Assembly: GCA_035489755.1 (NCBI GenBank)
Contig: DATGZK010000020.1
Span: 61,031-125,030, forward strand
Direction: 5' to 3'
Source of the DNA: UBA9160 sp035489755
Lineage (GTDB): Bacteria > Myxococcota_A > UBA9160
Length of the DNA stretch: 64,000 nt
Part shown: one piece after another, positions 25,483-34,459 of the stretch
Numbering within the stretch: the stretch's first letter is position 1
How the letters are laid out: the number at the start of each line of letters is the position of its first letter
The notes under the pieces: model-generated
Seen by the model: the letters and a program-made list of their open reading frames with translations, nothing else
What the model was told of the DNA's origin: nothing
Databases searched by the model: none
Made by a program: the position numbers and the translations under genes

Positions 25483-26625
25483 ATGCGCCACGCGGCCGCC
25501 ATCATCGGCATCGGGCAAACCGAGTTCGCAAAGAATATCGGACGACCGGAGCGGACCATCGCACTCGAGGCGATCCGCGCCGCGCTCGACGACGCGGGCG
25601 TGACGCCGACTGAAGTGGATGGTCTCGTGCGATTCAATCTCGAGACCACGAGCGAAGTCGAGATCGCACGGAACCTTGGCATTCCGAATCTCCGTTTCTT
25701 CGCCGAGGTGGGGTACGGGGGTGGGGCAGGCTGCGCGATCGTGGGTCTTGCCGCGATGGCGATTGCCACCGGTCGCGCGCGGGTCGTGGTCTGCTGGCGG
25801 GCGCGCAACCGCGGGTCGGGTGGACGGCCTTGGGCGGGTACCGGGATGCACGTGGGCGGAGACTCTCAGTGGAGCGTTCCCTTTGGCCTCGTACGTCCGG
25901 TGGACCAGATCGCCATGCTCGCGCGCAGACATATGCACGAGTACGGAACCACGAGCCGGCAGCTTGGCGCCGTTGCAGTTGCGTTCCGCGGGCACGCGGC
26001 ACGCAACCCACAAGCACTCCAGCGCACGCCAATCACGGTCGAGGACCACCAGGCGTCACGGCTCGTGGCGGATCCCTTGCGCAAACTCGACTGCTGTCTC
26101 GAGACAGACGGCGCGGTGGCGGTGGTCGTAACTTCGGCGGACCGCGCGCGGGATGCGCGGGGACGCCCTGCTCTGATCCTCGCCGCTTCGCAGGGTACGG
26201 GCCCTGAGCACGTCGTGATGACCGCTTACCACGCTGCGCAGCCGCTCGAAACGCCGTCGACCTGGGCAGCGCGCGACTTGTTCGCCGCCGCGGGGGTGAT
26301 GCCTTCCGACATCGCCGTAGCCCAGTTCTACGACGCGTTCACACCCCTCGTCCTGATGTCGCTCGAGGAGTATGGCTTCTGCAAGCGTGGGGAGGCGGGA
26401 CCGTTTGCGAGCGCGGGCTGCTTGTCTTGGCCAGAAGGTACGCTGCCTTGCAATACCAGCGGGGGGGGGCTTTCGGAGGCCTACGTCCACGGGATGAACC
26501 TGGTCGCTGAAGGCGTCCGGCAGATTCGCGGCACATCCACCGCCCCGGTGAGAGACGCGGATTTGTGTCTTGTTACGAGCGGAGCTGGAGTACCCACCAG
26601 CGCGCTTGTGCTGGCACGACCGTGA
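25483..26625 (+). CDS. Thiolase-fold (SCP2-thiolase / Ltp2-like) protein lacking the usual nucleophilic Cys
   Basis: A 380-residue thiolase-fold protein beginning AAIIGIGQTEFAKNIGRPE and ending with NTSGGGLSEAYVHG plus MNLVAEGVRQIRG, as in SCP-x/lipid-transfer family members. Where thiolases have NCATGSS, this reads VGYGGGAGCAIVG, so the nucleophile Cys position is Gly. It overlaps a DUF35 gene by 4 bases. In steroid side-chain catabolism such pairs (Ltp2 with ChsH2) act as retro-aldolases, not thiolases. That role fits here but is inference. The ATG at 25483 is preferred over upstream codons inside the crotonase gene. Confidence 0.82.
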   Translation: MRHAAAIIGIGQTEFAKNIGRPERTIALEAIRAALDDAGVTPTEVDGLVRFNLETTSEVEIARNLGIPNLRFFAEVGYGGGAGCAIVGLAAMAIATGRARVVVCWRARNRGSGGRPWAGTGMHVGGDSQWSVPFGLVRPVDQIAMLARRHMHEYGTTSRQLGAVAVAFRGHAARNPQALQRTPITVEDHQASRLVADPLRKLDCCLETDGAVAVVVTSADRARDARGRPALILAASQGTGPEHVVMTAYHAAQPLETPSTWAARDLFAAAGVMPSDIAVAQFYDAFTPLVLMSLEEYGFCKRGEAGPFASAGCLSWPEGTLPCNTSGGGLSEAYVHGMNLVAEGVRQIRGTSTAPVRDADLCLVTSGAGVPTSALVLARP

Positions 26626-27062
26626 GCGCTGCCGAGCGTCCTCTCCCGCTCCCCGATGTCGATACGGCACCCTTTTGGACCGCGGCCGCCCGGGGCGAAC
26701 TCTCCATGCAGTGCTGTTCCGCTTGTCGAACGCTGCGCTTCCCGCCACGCCCCATGTGCCCGCGCTGCAGCTCGCTCGAGGCCAGCTGGAAGAGCGTCTC
26801 CGGCCGCGGGACGGTCTGGAGCTACGTTGTTTGCTACCCCCCCGTGCTTCCGGCGTTCGCAGATCGTGCGCCCTATCCCGTGGTCTTGGTCGAGCTCGCG
26901 GAGGATCCGGGGCTGCGCATGCTGGGCGGGATCTCGGAGTGTCCCCCCGATCGCCTGCGCATCGGACTCCCCGTCCAGGTCTGGTTTGAGCACGCCGGAG
27001 AAGGCGTCTGGCTCCCCCAGTGGCGCCCGCTGGATCCCGCGACGCCGGTTTCTGGTCCGTGA
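26622..27062 (+). CDS. DUF35 / OB-fold protein with N-terminal zinc ribbon
   Basis: A 146-residue DUF35 protein: zinc ribbon C32-x2-C35 and C46-x2-C49 (CSACRTLRFPPRPMCPRC), followed by an OB-fold (GRGTVWSYVVCYPPVLPAF, PYPVVLVELAEDPGLRMLGG). GTG at 26622 overlaps the thiolase-fold stop (GTGA). DUF35 proteins bind thiolase-fold partners and may present CoA substrates, as ChsH2 does for Ltp2. It is the last gene of the HyuB operon; its stop is 9 bases before operator site 4. Confidence 0.88.
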   Translation: MSAAERPLPLPDVDTAPFWTAAARGELSMQCCSACRTLRFPPRPMCPRCSSLEASWKSVSGRGTVWSYVVCYPPVLPAFADRAPYPVVLVELAEDPGLRMLGGISECPPDRLRIGLPVQVWFEHAGEGVWLPQWRPLDPATPVSGP

Positions 27063-27071
27063 TAGGATATA

Positions 27072-27088
27072 TCTGACGACCCGTCAGA
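27072..27088. promoter_or_regulatory. Operator-like perfect inverted repeat, site 4
   Basis: TCTGACG-ACC-CGTCAGA is an exact 7-3-7 palindrome and defines the consensus. It sits between the DUF35 stop (27062) and the amidohydrolase ATG (27101), preceded by an AT-rich GATAGGATATA that may be the -10 region. The downstream operon therefore probably has its own promoter. Confidence 0.8.
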
Positions 27089-27100
27089 AAGGGAACGGCG

Positions 27101-28240
27101 ATGCGCGAATACCGCTTGATTGATGCCGACTGCCATACGCTCGAGCCGCCGCACATCTGGGAGAGCAACCTGCCGGCGGAGTTCCACGACCGGGCGCCGA
27201 AACTCGTCAAAGATGAGGAAGGCGGCGATGCCTGGTCCTTCGGCCCCGGCAAGCCGCTCATGTACATCGGTCTCGTGGCGACCCCGGGCATGCGCTACGA
27301 GGACATTCGTTGGCGCGGATACACCTACGACACGATCCGGAAGGGCTGCTGGGACGGGAAGGCGCGGCTCGAAGACATGGACGTCGATGGCGTGGACGCA
27401 GAGTTCCTCTATCCGAGCCAGCGCACCATGTACCACTTCATGGGGAACCCCGACGTGGCCTTCCACCGGGCGGGTGTGCGCGCCTACAACGACTGGCTGG
27501 GCGCGGAGTTTTGTTCCAACGACCCTGAGCGCCTCTTCGGACTGGCCCAGATTCCGAACATAGGCGTAGACGAGGCCATTCTTGAGATGCGGCGTTGTCG
27601 CGAGAAGGGGTTCCGCGGCGTCATCCTGACCGCATGGCCGAGCGGGGGTGACACCCTCGGTCTCGAAGACGATCGATTCTTCGCCGCTGCGCAAGACTTG
27701 GCGATGCCGATCAGCATCCACATCCGGATCGTGCGCCCGGGTCGCAAGTCGACCGGAGCGCTCGAGGGCCCGGCCGCGATCGCCAACATGGCCCTCGCGG
27801 GGATGACGCTCTTCCCCGAGGTGATGAGTGAGATCATGGTAAGCGGCATCCACGACCGATTCCCGAAGCTCACGTTCCTCGGAGTTGAAACTGATGTCGG
27901 TTGGATTCCCGCGGCGCTCGAACAGCTCGACAACTTCTACTGGCGAAACCGCGCGCACACGGGCATCCAGATCAAGCGGCTGCCGAGCGAGTACTTCCAC
28001 GACCATTGGGTCTGCACGTTCATCCACGACCGCGTTGGGATTCGCAACCGCTACGACGTAGGCGTCCGCAACATGGCCTGGTCGACGGACTACCCGCATC
28101 ACGGCAACGACTGGCCGTACAGCCGCAAGGTCGTGGGTGAGATGTTTGACGGCGTGCCGGCGCGGGAGCGCTACGAGATCTGTGCGGGCAACATGGTTCG
28201 AGCCTACGGGCTGGGGCAGGCGATGGAGGTACCCGCATGA
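27101..28240 (+). CDS. Amidohydrolase-2 family metal-dependent hydrolase
   Basis: A 379-residue TIM-barrel protein of the amidohydrolase-2 (ACMSD-like) family. Visible metal/active-site pieces are LIDADCHTLEPPH at the N-terminus, a SIHIRI strand in the middle and STDYPHHGNDWP with the catalytic Asp near the C-terminus. Members hydrolyse or decarboxylate. It begins an operon with a MaoC-type hydratase and an acyl-CoA ligase, directly behind operator site 4. Two relatives lie at 39783 and 58029. Confidence 0.88.
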   Translation: MREYRLIDADCHTLEPPHIWESNLPAEFHDRAPKLVKDEEGGDAWSFGPGKPLMYIGLVATPGMRYEDIRWRGYTYDTIRKGCWDGKARLEDMDVDGVDAEFLYPSQRTMYHFMGNPDVAFHRAGVRAYNDWLGAEFCSNDPERLFGLAQIPNIGVDEAILEMRRCREKGFRGVILTAWPSGGDTLGLEDDRFFAAAQDLAMPISIHIRIVRPGRKSTGALEGPAAIANMALAGMTLFPEVMSEIMVSGIHDRFPKLTFLGVETDVGWIPAALEQLDNFYWRNRAHTGIQIKRLPSEYFHDHWVCTFIHDRVGIRNRYDVGVRNMAWSTDYPHHGNDWPYSRKVVGEMFDGVPARERYEICAGNMVRAYGLGQAMEVPA

Positions 28241-29430
28241 GCCAGGGTCGAAGCGTAAACCCGAAGTTCGACACGAGAGATGTCGACCGCTGGATCGGTG
28301 TTCCGCTGGGTGGTGGCTCCATGCGTGACCCTGTGCACGTGAATGACATTCGGCGCTGGGCGCAGGGCATGCAAAATCCGAATCCCCTCTACTTTGACGA
28401 GGATTATGCAAAGGCGAGCCGATTCGGCGGGATCGTGGCACCTCAGTCGTTCTGTGTCTGCACGGACGACAGCCATGGCGCGGGACCTGCGATCCAGGGG
28501 ACGATCCCGGGTACGCACATGCTGTTTGGTGGTGACGAGTGGTGGTTCTTCGGGCCGCGAATTGTGCCTGGCGACCGGATGCGCCAGGACCGAATGCTGT
28601 TCGATTACAAGGTGACGGAGACGAAATTCGCGGGTCCCACAATGTTTTCGCGCGGCGATACCACCTACATCAACCAGCGGGGCGAAGTGGTGGCGAAGCA
28701 GCGCTCGACCTCGATCCGCTACCTGGCGGAGGAGGCCCGGCGGCTCGCGCAGTTCAGCGATACGGACGAGCCGCAGTGGACAGATTCACAACTCGAGGAG
28801 ATCGAACGTCTTAAGTTCGAGTACTACGGCAGCTTTCTCGACCTCGGCCACGAACGCCGCCTCTTCGTAAAGCCGGGCGAGAAGCTCCCGACGCGTCCGA
28901 TCGGACCTCACAGCCTCATGACATTCACCACGGAGTGGCGCTCTTACGTCATGACGGTGTGGGGTGCATTTCGTCCGAGCGGCGGTCCTTCCTCGCTTCA
29001 TCAAGCCGGATGGCTCGCGGAGATGTCCCGGGACCTCGAGGGCGCGAAGATTGATCCGTCGCTCGGGGACGGACTCTACAAGGGCCCCTCGCGTGGGCAC
29101 GTGCAGCCGCGCTACGCCCAGCTCATCGGAATGCCTCGGGGATACGGCTACGGCGCGTCCATGGGGGCGTGGATCATCGATTACCTCGCAAACTGGGCCG
29201 GTGAGTGGGGTGAACTGCTGCACAGCCGCATGCAGTACCGCTCTCCAGCACTCACGGGAGAGGTGACCTATCTCAACGCCGAGGTGAAGGGTCTCTCCCA
29301 CGAGGATCCGTCGGGCCAGCCCGTGGCACACGTCGAGGTCACCATGACCAACCATCGGGGTGCGACGATGGCGCAGGGCACCGCCGAACTGCGTATGCCG
29401 ACAGAAACGCAGCCCAAATCGGTGTGTTGA
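28237..29430 (+). CDS. MaoC-like dehydratase with FAS1-type N-terminal hot-dog domain
   Basis: A 397-residue double hot-dog protein. The N-terminal half carries VHVNDIRRWAQGMQNPNPLYFDEDYA and FGGIVAPQSF, the substrate-binding pattern of FAS1-like/MaoC dehydratases. The C-terminal half (ALTGEVTYLNAEVKG) is a second hot-dog unit. It may hydrate an enoyl-CoA. ATG at 28237 overlaps the amidohydrolase stop (ATGA). With the crotonases lacking standard Glu residues, this could be the true hydratase of the pathway. Confidence 0.85.
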   Translation: MSQGRSVNPKFDTRDVDRWIGVPLGGGSMRDPVHVNDIRRWAQGMQNPNPLYFDEDYAKASRFGGIVAPQSFCVCTDDSHGAGPAIQGTIPGTHMLFGGDEWWFFGPRIVPGDRMRQDRMLFDYKVTETKFAGPTMFSRGDTTYINQRGEVVAKQRSTSIRYLAEEARRLAQFSDTDEPQWTDSQLEEIERLKFEYYGSFLDLGHERRLFVKPGEKLPTRPIGPHSLMTFTTEWRSYVMTVWGAFRPSGGPSSLHQAGWLAEMSRDLEGAKIDPSLGDGLYKGPSRGHVQPRYAQLIGMPRGYGYGASMGAWIIDYLANWAGEWGELLHSRMQYRSPALTGEVTYLNAEVKGLSHEDPSGQPVAHVEVTMTNHRGATMAQGTAELRMPTETQPKSVC

Positions 29431-31142
29431 AGCTCCAGTCGGACGCGTCGAGGTTTACGCTTCCCCGCTTCCTGGAGGACATCACCGCGCGCCATGGCGC
29501 GCGGCCGGCGCTTCGCTTCGACGGTTGCGACATGCGCTATGACGCCCTCACCGCAGAGGCGCGACGGGTCGCGAAAGCACTGCTCGCCGGCGGGTTGGCG
29601 AAGGGGGCGCGCGTCGGCGTTCTCATGAGCAATCGCCCAGAATGGGTGGCCTGTGCCTTTGGTGTGGCACTTGCCGGAGGTGTACTGGTTCCCATGAACA
29701 CCTTCGCCACGCCGATCGAGCGAGACTACGTGCTGCGCCACAGCGACACGTCGGTTTTGTTACTCCAGCGCACGCTCCTGCGACGTGATTTCCTCGCCGA
29801 GCTCGTGGAGGCGCATCCGGAGCTCTCCGAGCACGCCCCTGGCCACCTCTGGTGTGAGGCTCTTCCTTTCCTCCGGCGCGTCGCATGCCTCGGGCTTCCG
29901 GACAGGCAGGGCGCCGTCGAGAGCTGGTCCGATTTCTTGTGGTCCGGCGGAGAGGTGAAGGACGCACTCTCAGACGCGGCGGCGGCGGAGGTCACGCCCA
30001 CCGACGACGGCATCTTGCTCTACACCTCGGGCACGACCGCGCACCCAAAGGGGATCGTGCATTTTCAACGAGCGGCTGTCATCCAGAGCTGGCGCTTCGC
30101 CGAGTACATGGATCTCGTGGCGGAAGATCGTGTCTGGACCGCGCAGCCCTTCTTCTGGACCGCAGGCCTTGCGATGTCCCTCGGCGCCACCCTGGCGGCG
30201 GGCGCCACGCTCGTGCTTCAGGAGACCTTTGAGCCAGGCGCCGCCCTCGCGCTCATCGGCGCCGAGCGCGTGACGGTGGTGCACGCTTTTCCGCACCAAG
30301 AGAAGGCGTTGGCGGAGCACCCCGACGCCGCGGCGCGGAGCTTAGGGAGCGTGGTCAAGCTGCGAGTGGGCTCACCGCTCGCGGTGCACGCAGGCATCAC
30401 CAAAGACGTGTGGAGCATGCAGGCCTCCTACGGCATGACCGAGACCTTTACGCTGGCCACAGCGTATCCAGCCCGCACTCCGCCCGAACAGCGGGAGGGC
30501 ACGAGCGGTCCACCACTCCCCGGGATCGAGGTGCGCATCGTCGATCCCGAAACAGGGGCCGCTCTCGCCAGCAGGAGGCCAGGTGAAATCGCGGTGCGTG
30601 GCATCACCCTCATGCGCGGCTATCACAAGGTAGAACCTGAACACGTGTTTGACGCCGAGGGCTTCTTTCGCACGCAAGACGGTGGGTTCCTCGACGAGCG
30701 GGGAGTCCTCCACTGGACGGGTCGTCTCTCGAGCCTGATCAAGACCGGCGGTGCAAACGTTTCGCCCCTCGAGATCGAGAAGGTGCTTGCCGACCATCCG
30801 AGCATCAAGGTGGGCCTTGCCGTCGGGGTCCCGCACCCAACGCTTGGGGAGGCGGTTGTGTTGTGCGCAGTGGTCTCACGAGGCGCTGTCGAGCCGCCCG
30901 AGAGCGAGATCCGGGCCTTCCTGCGCGAGCGACTCGCCCCCTACAAAGTACCTCGCCGCGTGCTGTTCTTTCGGGAGAGTGAGCTTGCCTACACGGGAAG
31001 CCAAAAGATCCAGCTCGGCCCGTTGCGCGACGCCGCGCTGCGACGCCTCGAGGCTGAAGGTGCAGAGATAGAAGGCCACCGCTATCTCGCCGAGGATGCA
31101 AGAGGCAAAGGCTACGCGTCCACCAACCCCGGCAAGATTTAG
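29424..31142 (+). CDS. AMP-forming acyl-CoA synthetase
   Basis: A 572-residue ANL ligase with YTSGTTAHPKG, SYGMTETFTLA, FRTQDGG, the hinge GRLSSLIKTGGANVSPLEIE and the C-terminal Lys in GSQKIQLG. The start is GTG 29424, or TTG 29427, which would overlap the MaoC stop (TTGA) in the way seen throughout the island. It is the last gene of the site 4 operon. It shares the KTGGANVSP hinge with the ligase at 7814. The acid is unknown. Confidence 0.88.
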   Translation: MLKLQSDASRFTLPRFLEDITARHGARPALRFDGCDMRYDALTAEARRVAKALLAGGLAKGARVGVLMSNRPEWVACAFGVALAGGVLVPMNTFATPIERDYVLRHSDTSVLLLQRTLLRRDFLAELVEAHPELSEHAPGHLWCEALPFLRRVACLGLPDRQGAVESWSDFLWSGGEVKDALSDAAAAEVTPTDDGILLYTSGTTAHPKGIVHFQRAAVIQSWRFAEYMDLVAEDRVWTAQPFFWTAGLAMSLGATLAAGATLVLQETFEPGAALALIGAERVTVVHAFPHQEKALAEHPDAAARSLGSVVKLRVGSPLAVHAGITKDVWSMQASYGMTETFTLATAYPARTPPEQREGTSGPPLPGIEVRIVDPETGAALASRRPGEIAVRGITLMRGYHKVEPEHVFDAEGFFRTQDGGFLDERGVLHWTGRLSSLIKTGGANVSPLEIEKVLADHPSIKVGLAVGVPHPTLGEAVVLCAVVSRGAVEPPESEIRAFLRERLAPYKVPRRVLFFRESELAYTGSQKIQLGPLRDAALRRLEAEGAEIEGHRYLAEDARGKGYASTNPGKI

Positions 31143-31313
31143 GCCGCGCGCAGCCTTCTCGTCCAAGCGGCGAGGCTCGCGCGGAGCTGGGTCATGAGCG
31201 GGCGAAGGCGAAGGCTTCCGCAAATACCAAGCACGCTCAGGACTGCGCTCATGGAGGCCCCCCGTCTGCACCGCTGGAGCGCATGCACCGAACGCAGGCG
31301 GTGGTCCCGGCGG

Positions 31314-32786
31314 TTATCCCTCAGGCCATGTGATCGACTGGATCTCGGTGAACTCGTGGAGCCCGAAAACGCCGCCCTCACGGCCAATGCCGGACTCCTT
31401 AAAGCCGCCGAACGGAGCGGTCGTCAGGTTCACCGCGCCATTGATCGACACCCCGCCCGCCCGAATACGCTTCGCGATGGCGCGCGCCTTGTCGAGATCG
31501 CGAGTGAGGATGCCGCCGAAGAGGCCGAGGCTCGAATCATTGGCGATGCGGATCGCGTCCTCCTCGTCCTCGAATGGGATGACGGAGACGACCGGACCAA
31601 AGATCTCCTCTCGCGCGATCCGCATGTCATTTCGAACGTTTGCGAAGATCGTCGGTTCAAAGAAGAACCCGTGAGCGAGCGCGGCGGGGGCCCCGCCCCC
31701 GCACACCAGCTCCGCGCCCTCCTCGCGTCCACTCGCGACGTAGCCGGCCACCGCCTTCCGCCGCTCCTCCCGGATCAGAGGGCCCAGAATCACAGTCGGA
31801 TCCGCGGGGTTTCCCACCTTGACGAAGCTCCTCACGAAGGCCGCCATCTTTTCGACCAGAGCATCGTGACGGCGGCGCTGCACCAGGACGCGGGTCGTCA
31901 TCGCGCAACCCTGTCCGGCGTGGAAGTAGGTAGGTCCGGCCGAGGAGGGCGCCGCAGCGTCGACTTCGAAATCATCGAGGATGATTTGAGCGGACTTCCC
32001 GCCGAGCTCTAGGTGGACACGCTTGAGCGTGCCCGCTGCCGCGAGCGCGACCTTTTTCCCGACAGAGACCGAGCCCGTAAAGGAGATCTTGTCGACGAGC
32101 GGACTTTCCGCGAGCTCGGCTCCAAGCTCAGGACCGAGACCCGTTACGAGATTGAAGACGCCCGGCGGAAGGTCGCACTCGGCAACGATCTCGGCGAGAA
32201 GCAAATCGATGAGGGGACCCCAAGGTGAGGGTTTCACGACCATCGTGCAGCCTGTCGCGATCGCCGGACCGATTTTCTGGGCGGTCACGTAGAGCGGGAA
32301 GTTCCAAGTTGGGATGAGACCGCACACCCCGGCGGGCTGATGATGGGCGATGCCCTGGACCGTGCGCATCCCGACCGCTGTCAGTCCTTGGACTGCCGCC
32401 AGAGGCTCGTCCCAGCGGAAGCGGGTCGCAAGCTCGGCATAGCCGCGAAGTTGGGCGATGGGAATGTCGAGCTGGATGCCGTGGGTCATCGCCTCGGCAC
32501 CGTGCGCAGCCACAAGGAGCGCGCGGAATTCTTCCTTGCGCTTTTCGACTGCATCGGCGATTCGAAGGAGAATGCGCCCGCGCTCCGCCGGAGTGCTCTG
32601 TCGCCATGGACCGCTGTCGAATGCGCGCCGTGCCGCTGCCAAGGCCCGCTTGACATCCTCGTTGCCCGCGTCGGGTGCGAGGGCCACCGTCTCCTCGGTG
32701 GCAGGGTTCGGCACCGCGTAGGTTGCACCCGAGGCAGCTTCGGTCCACTTGCCGTCAATGAAAAGGCGCCAGGTTCGGATTGCCAT
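31314..32786 (-). CDS. Aldehyde dehydrogenase (NAD(P)-dependent)
   Basis: A 490-residue ALDH with PTWNFPLYVTAQKIGPAIA, VVKPSPWGPL, FTGSVSVGKKV, the catalytic Glu in HLELGGKSAQI, the catalytic Cys in GQGCAMTTR and the C-terminal NGAVNLTTAPFGGFKESGIG. The length is normal. Its ATG overlaps the stop of the CoA-transferase (TAATG), so the two form an operon under operator site 5. It oxidises an aldehyde to an acid, perhaps one released by a retro-aldol step in the island. Confidence 0.92.
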   Translation of the reverse strand: MAIRTWRLFIDGKWTEAASGATYAVPNPATEETVALAPDAGNEDVKRALAAARRAFDSGPWRQSTPAERGRILLRIADAVEKRKEEFRALLVAAHGAEAMTHGIQLDIPIAQLRGYAELATRFRWDEPLAAVQGLTAVGMRTVQGIAHHQPAGVCGLIPTWNFPLYVTAQKIGPAIATGCTMVVKPSPWGPLIDLLLAEIVAECDLPPGVFNLVTGLGPELGAELAESPLVDKISFTGSVSVGKKVALAAAGTLKRVHLELGGKSAQIILDDFEVDAAAPSSAGPTYFHAGQGCAMTTRVLVQRRRHDALVEKMAAFVRSFVKVGNPADPTVILGPLIREERRKAVAGYVASGREEGAELVCGGGAPAALAHGFFFEPTIFANVRNDMRIAREEIFGPVVSVIPFEDEEDAIRIANDSSLGLFGGILTRDLDKARAIAKRIRAGGVSINGAVNLTTAPFGGFKESGIGREGGVFGLHEFTEIQSITWPEG

Positions 32787-33982
32787 TAGCGCAGTACCCC
32801 CTTGGTTCGTAGGCGCTCGATCTCACCTACGGGAATTCCGGCTTCCTGAAGGATCTCGCCTCCATGCTCGCCGAGGCGCGGAACGCCTCGGCGTGGGCGC
32901 GTGTCGCTCTCGCTAAAGTGAACAGGACTCGAAACGCTGCGGAGTCCCCCCTGCTGGCTGGGCAGGTCGACGAAGAGCCCTACGGCTTGCGCCTGAGGGT
33001 CGTGTACCACCTCGGCCGGCGTCTGGACGGGCGCCCACCACAGATCGACCTCGTCAAACCGCTGCGTCCATTCTGCAAGCGGGCGCGTTGCGAAAGCGGC
33101 ATCGAGGATTGCCATCAGCGCGCGCGCGTTCTCCCGGCGCGCCGCCGCTGTGCCGAAACGTGGATCGCGCTCGAGCTCCGTCAGCTCGAGCGCCTTCACC
33201 ATGCGGGGCCAATGGCGGTCGGCCTCGACGCCGAGGAGCCAAACCCAGCGGCCGTCACCGGCCTTGTAGCTCGTGACAGTGGGAACGATGGACTCGCTCC
33301 GCTTGCCCGGTGAGAGGCTGATGCCGAACTCGAGCTGGAGGGAGATATCCCAGCCGATGGTGTAGAGCGCGCTGCCGAGAAGGTTTGCCTCGACCCGCTG
33401 TCCCCGGCCGGTTCGTTCACGTTGGAAAAGTGCGGCCGCAATTCCGGCCAGCACATGGCTCGCGGTGATGTGATCCCCGAAACCTCCACGCGAGCCTACA
33501 GGATCCTCACCCGCGGGTGTGAGCAGATGGGCGATGCCTGACCGCGCCCAGAAGGAACCGATGTCGTAGCCGGCTCGGTCGCGGTCCGGTCCTTCCGAGC
33601 CATAGCCAGTGACATGCGCATAGATCAACCGGTCACTCTCCTTGGAAAGGGAAGCCCAGTCGAGGCCGAGCCGTTCGAGCGCGTCATGGCGGTAGTTAGT
33701 AAGGAAGATATCAGCCCCGAGCACAAGCCGACGAGCAATCGCTCGGCCCTCGTCCACGCGGAGGTCAAGCGCGACGCTGCGCTTGCCGCGATTGTCCTGA
33801 TTGAAGGGTGGCGAAGAGGGGAGATCGATCCCGGCGAGATTCTGGAACGCACGCCGCATCGGGTCGCCGGCCGGCGGCTCGAGCTTGATCACGTCGGCAC
33901 CCCAGTCGGCGAGGACGCCGCCTGCCGCCGGTCCCGCGACCCAGACGCCCATCTCCACCACACGGATTCCGTCCAAAAGCAT
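32786..33982 (-). CDS. CaiB/BaiF family CoA-transferase
   Basis: A 398-residue single-domain class III CoA-transferase: GIRVVEMGVWVAGPAAGGVLAD, GADVIKLEPPAGDP, NRGKRSVALDL, the catalytic Asp in FGDHITASHVLAG and ERTGRGQ. It is first in a two-gene operon with the aldehyde dehydrogenase. Operator site 5 lies 65 bases upstream of its ATG, a larger distance than at most other sites. Confidence 0.9.
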   Translation of the reverse strand: MLLDGIRVVEMGVWVAGPAAGGVLADWGADVIKLEPPAGDPMRRAFQNLAGIDLPSSPPFNQDNRGKRSVALDLRVDEGRAIARRLVLGADIFLTNYRHDALERLGLDWASLSKESDRLIYAHVTGYGSEGPDRDRAGYDIGSFWARSGIAHLLTPAGEDPVGSRGGFGDHITASHVLAGIAAALFQRERTGRGQRVEANLLGSALYTIGWDISLQLEFGISLSPGKRSESIVPTVTSYKAGDGRWVWLLGVEADRHWPRMVKALELTELERDPRFGTAAARRENARALMAILDAAFATRPLAEWTQRFDEVDLWWAPVQTPAEVVHDPQAQAVGLFVDLPSQQGGLRSVSSPVHFSESDTRPRRGVPRLGEHGGEILQEAGIPVGEIERLRTKGVLR

Positions 33983-34047
33983 AGGGATCTCCCTTCCGAA
34001 GGGGCGGACTGCGCGCGATTCCGGCTGCCCCAGCGAGTTATACCAAA

Positions 34048-34064
34048 ACTGATGGGGCGTCAGA
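34048..34064. promoter_or_regulatory. Operator-like 17-bp inverted repeat, site 5
   Basis: ACTGATG-GGG-CGTCAGA matches the consensus at 12 of 14 arm positions. It lies 65 bases upstream of the leftward CoA-transferase at 33982 and about 395 bases from the rightward alcohol dehydrogenase. Confidence 0.68.
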
Positions 34065-34433
34065 TTCCTAGATTGGGCCTTACCGCCTACGAGCTGCAGG
34101 CTGCAGCTCGTTCGAACTGCCCCGCGCGCCTATGGAATCTGTGCGGAGGGTCAGGCAATCCGCCGCCTGCGCAGTGCCCCCGCCAAGGCGGCGAGCCCCA
34201 TAGGGCGCTCCCGGAGATGGCACGGCTCCAGGAAATAAGGCGCGGCGCCCCCACTTGCTCGGCCTTTCCGGACCGAGGGGGGTGCCCCGTGACTTTCGGG
34301 AATTCCGTTCTCGGATCGTGATAACCTGTCGGCGCGCCGCAAAGCGAGTCGCGAGATCGCAGGGCGCTCGACAGGGGATCCAGCGCGGACCCGTAGGGCA
34401 TACACCATTCCCCGCGAGCCGCCCGAAATCGGT
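34065..34433. other. Intergenic stretch with no gene recognised
   Basis: The divergent gap between the CoA-transferase and alcohol dehydrogenase operons. The short frames here show no family. Apart from site 5 and the GTTGAC/GTCAAC repeat at its right edge I see no clear structure. Confidence 0.5.
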
Positions 34434-34455
34434 GTTGACATAGGAAAGCGTCAAC
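34434..34455. promoter_or_regulatory. GTTGAC-N10-GTCAAC inverted repeat before alcohol dehydrogenase
   Basis: Perfect 6-base arms separated by 10 bases, ending 4 bases before the ATG at 34460. The left arm contains TTGACA, a possible -35 element. It differs from the 17-bp island operator, so it may bind another regulator, or the real start may be the ATG at 34526. Confidence 0.4.
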
Positions 34456-34459
34456 GAAG

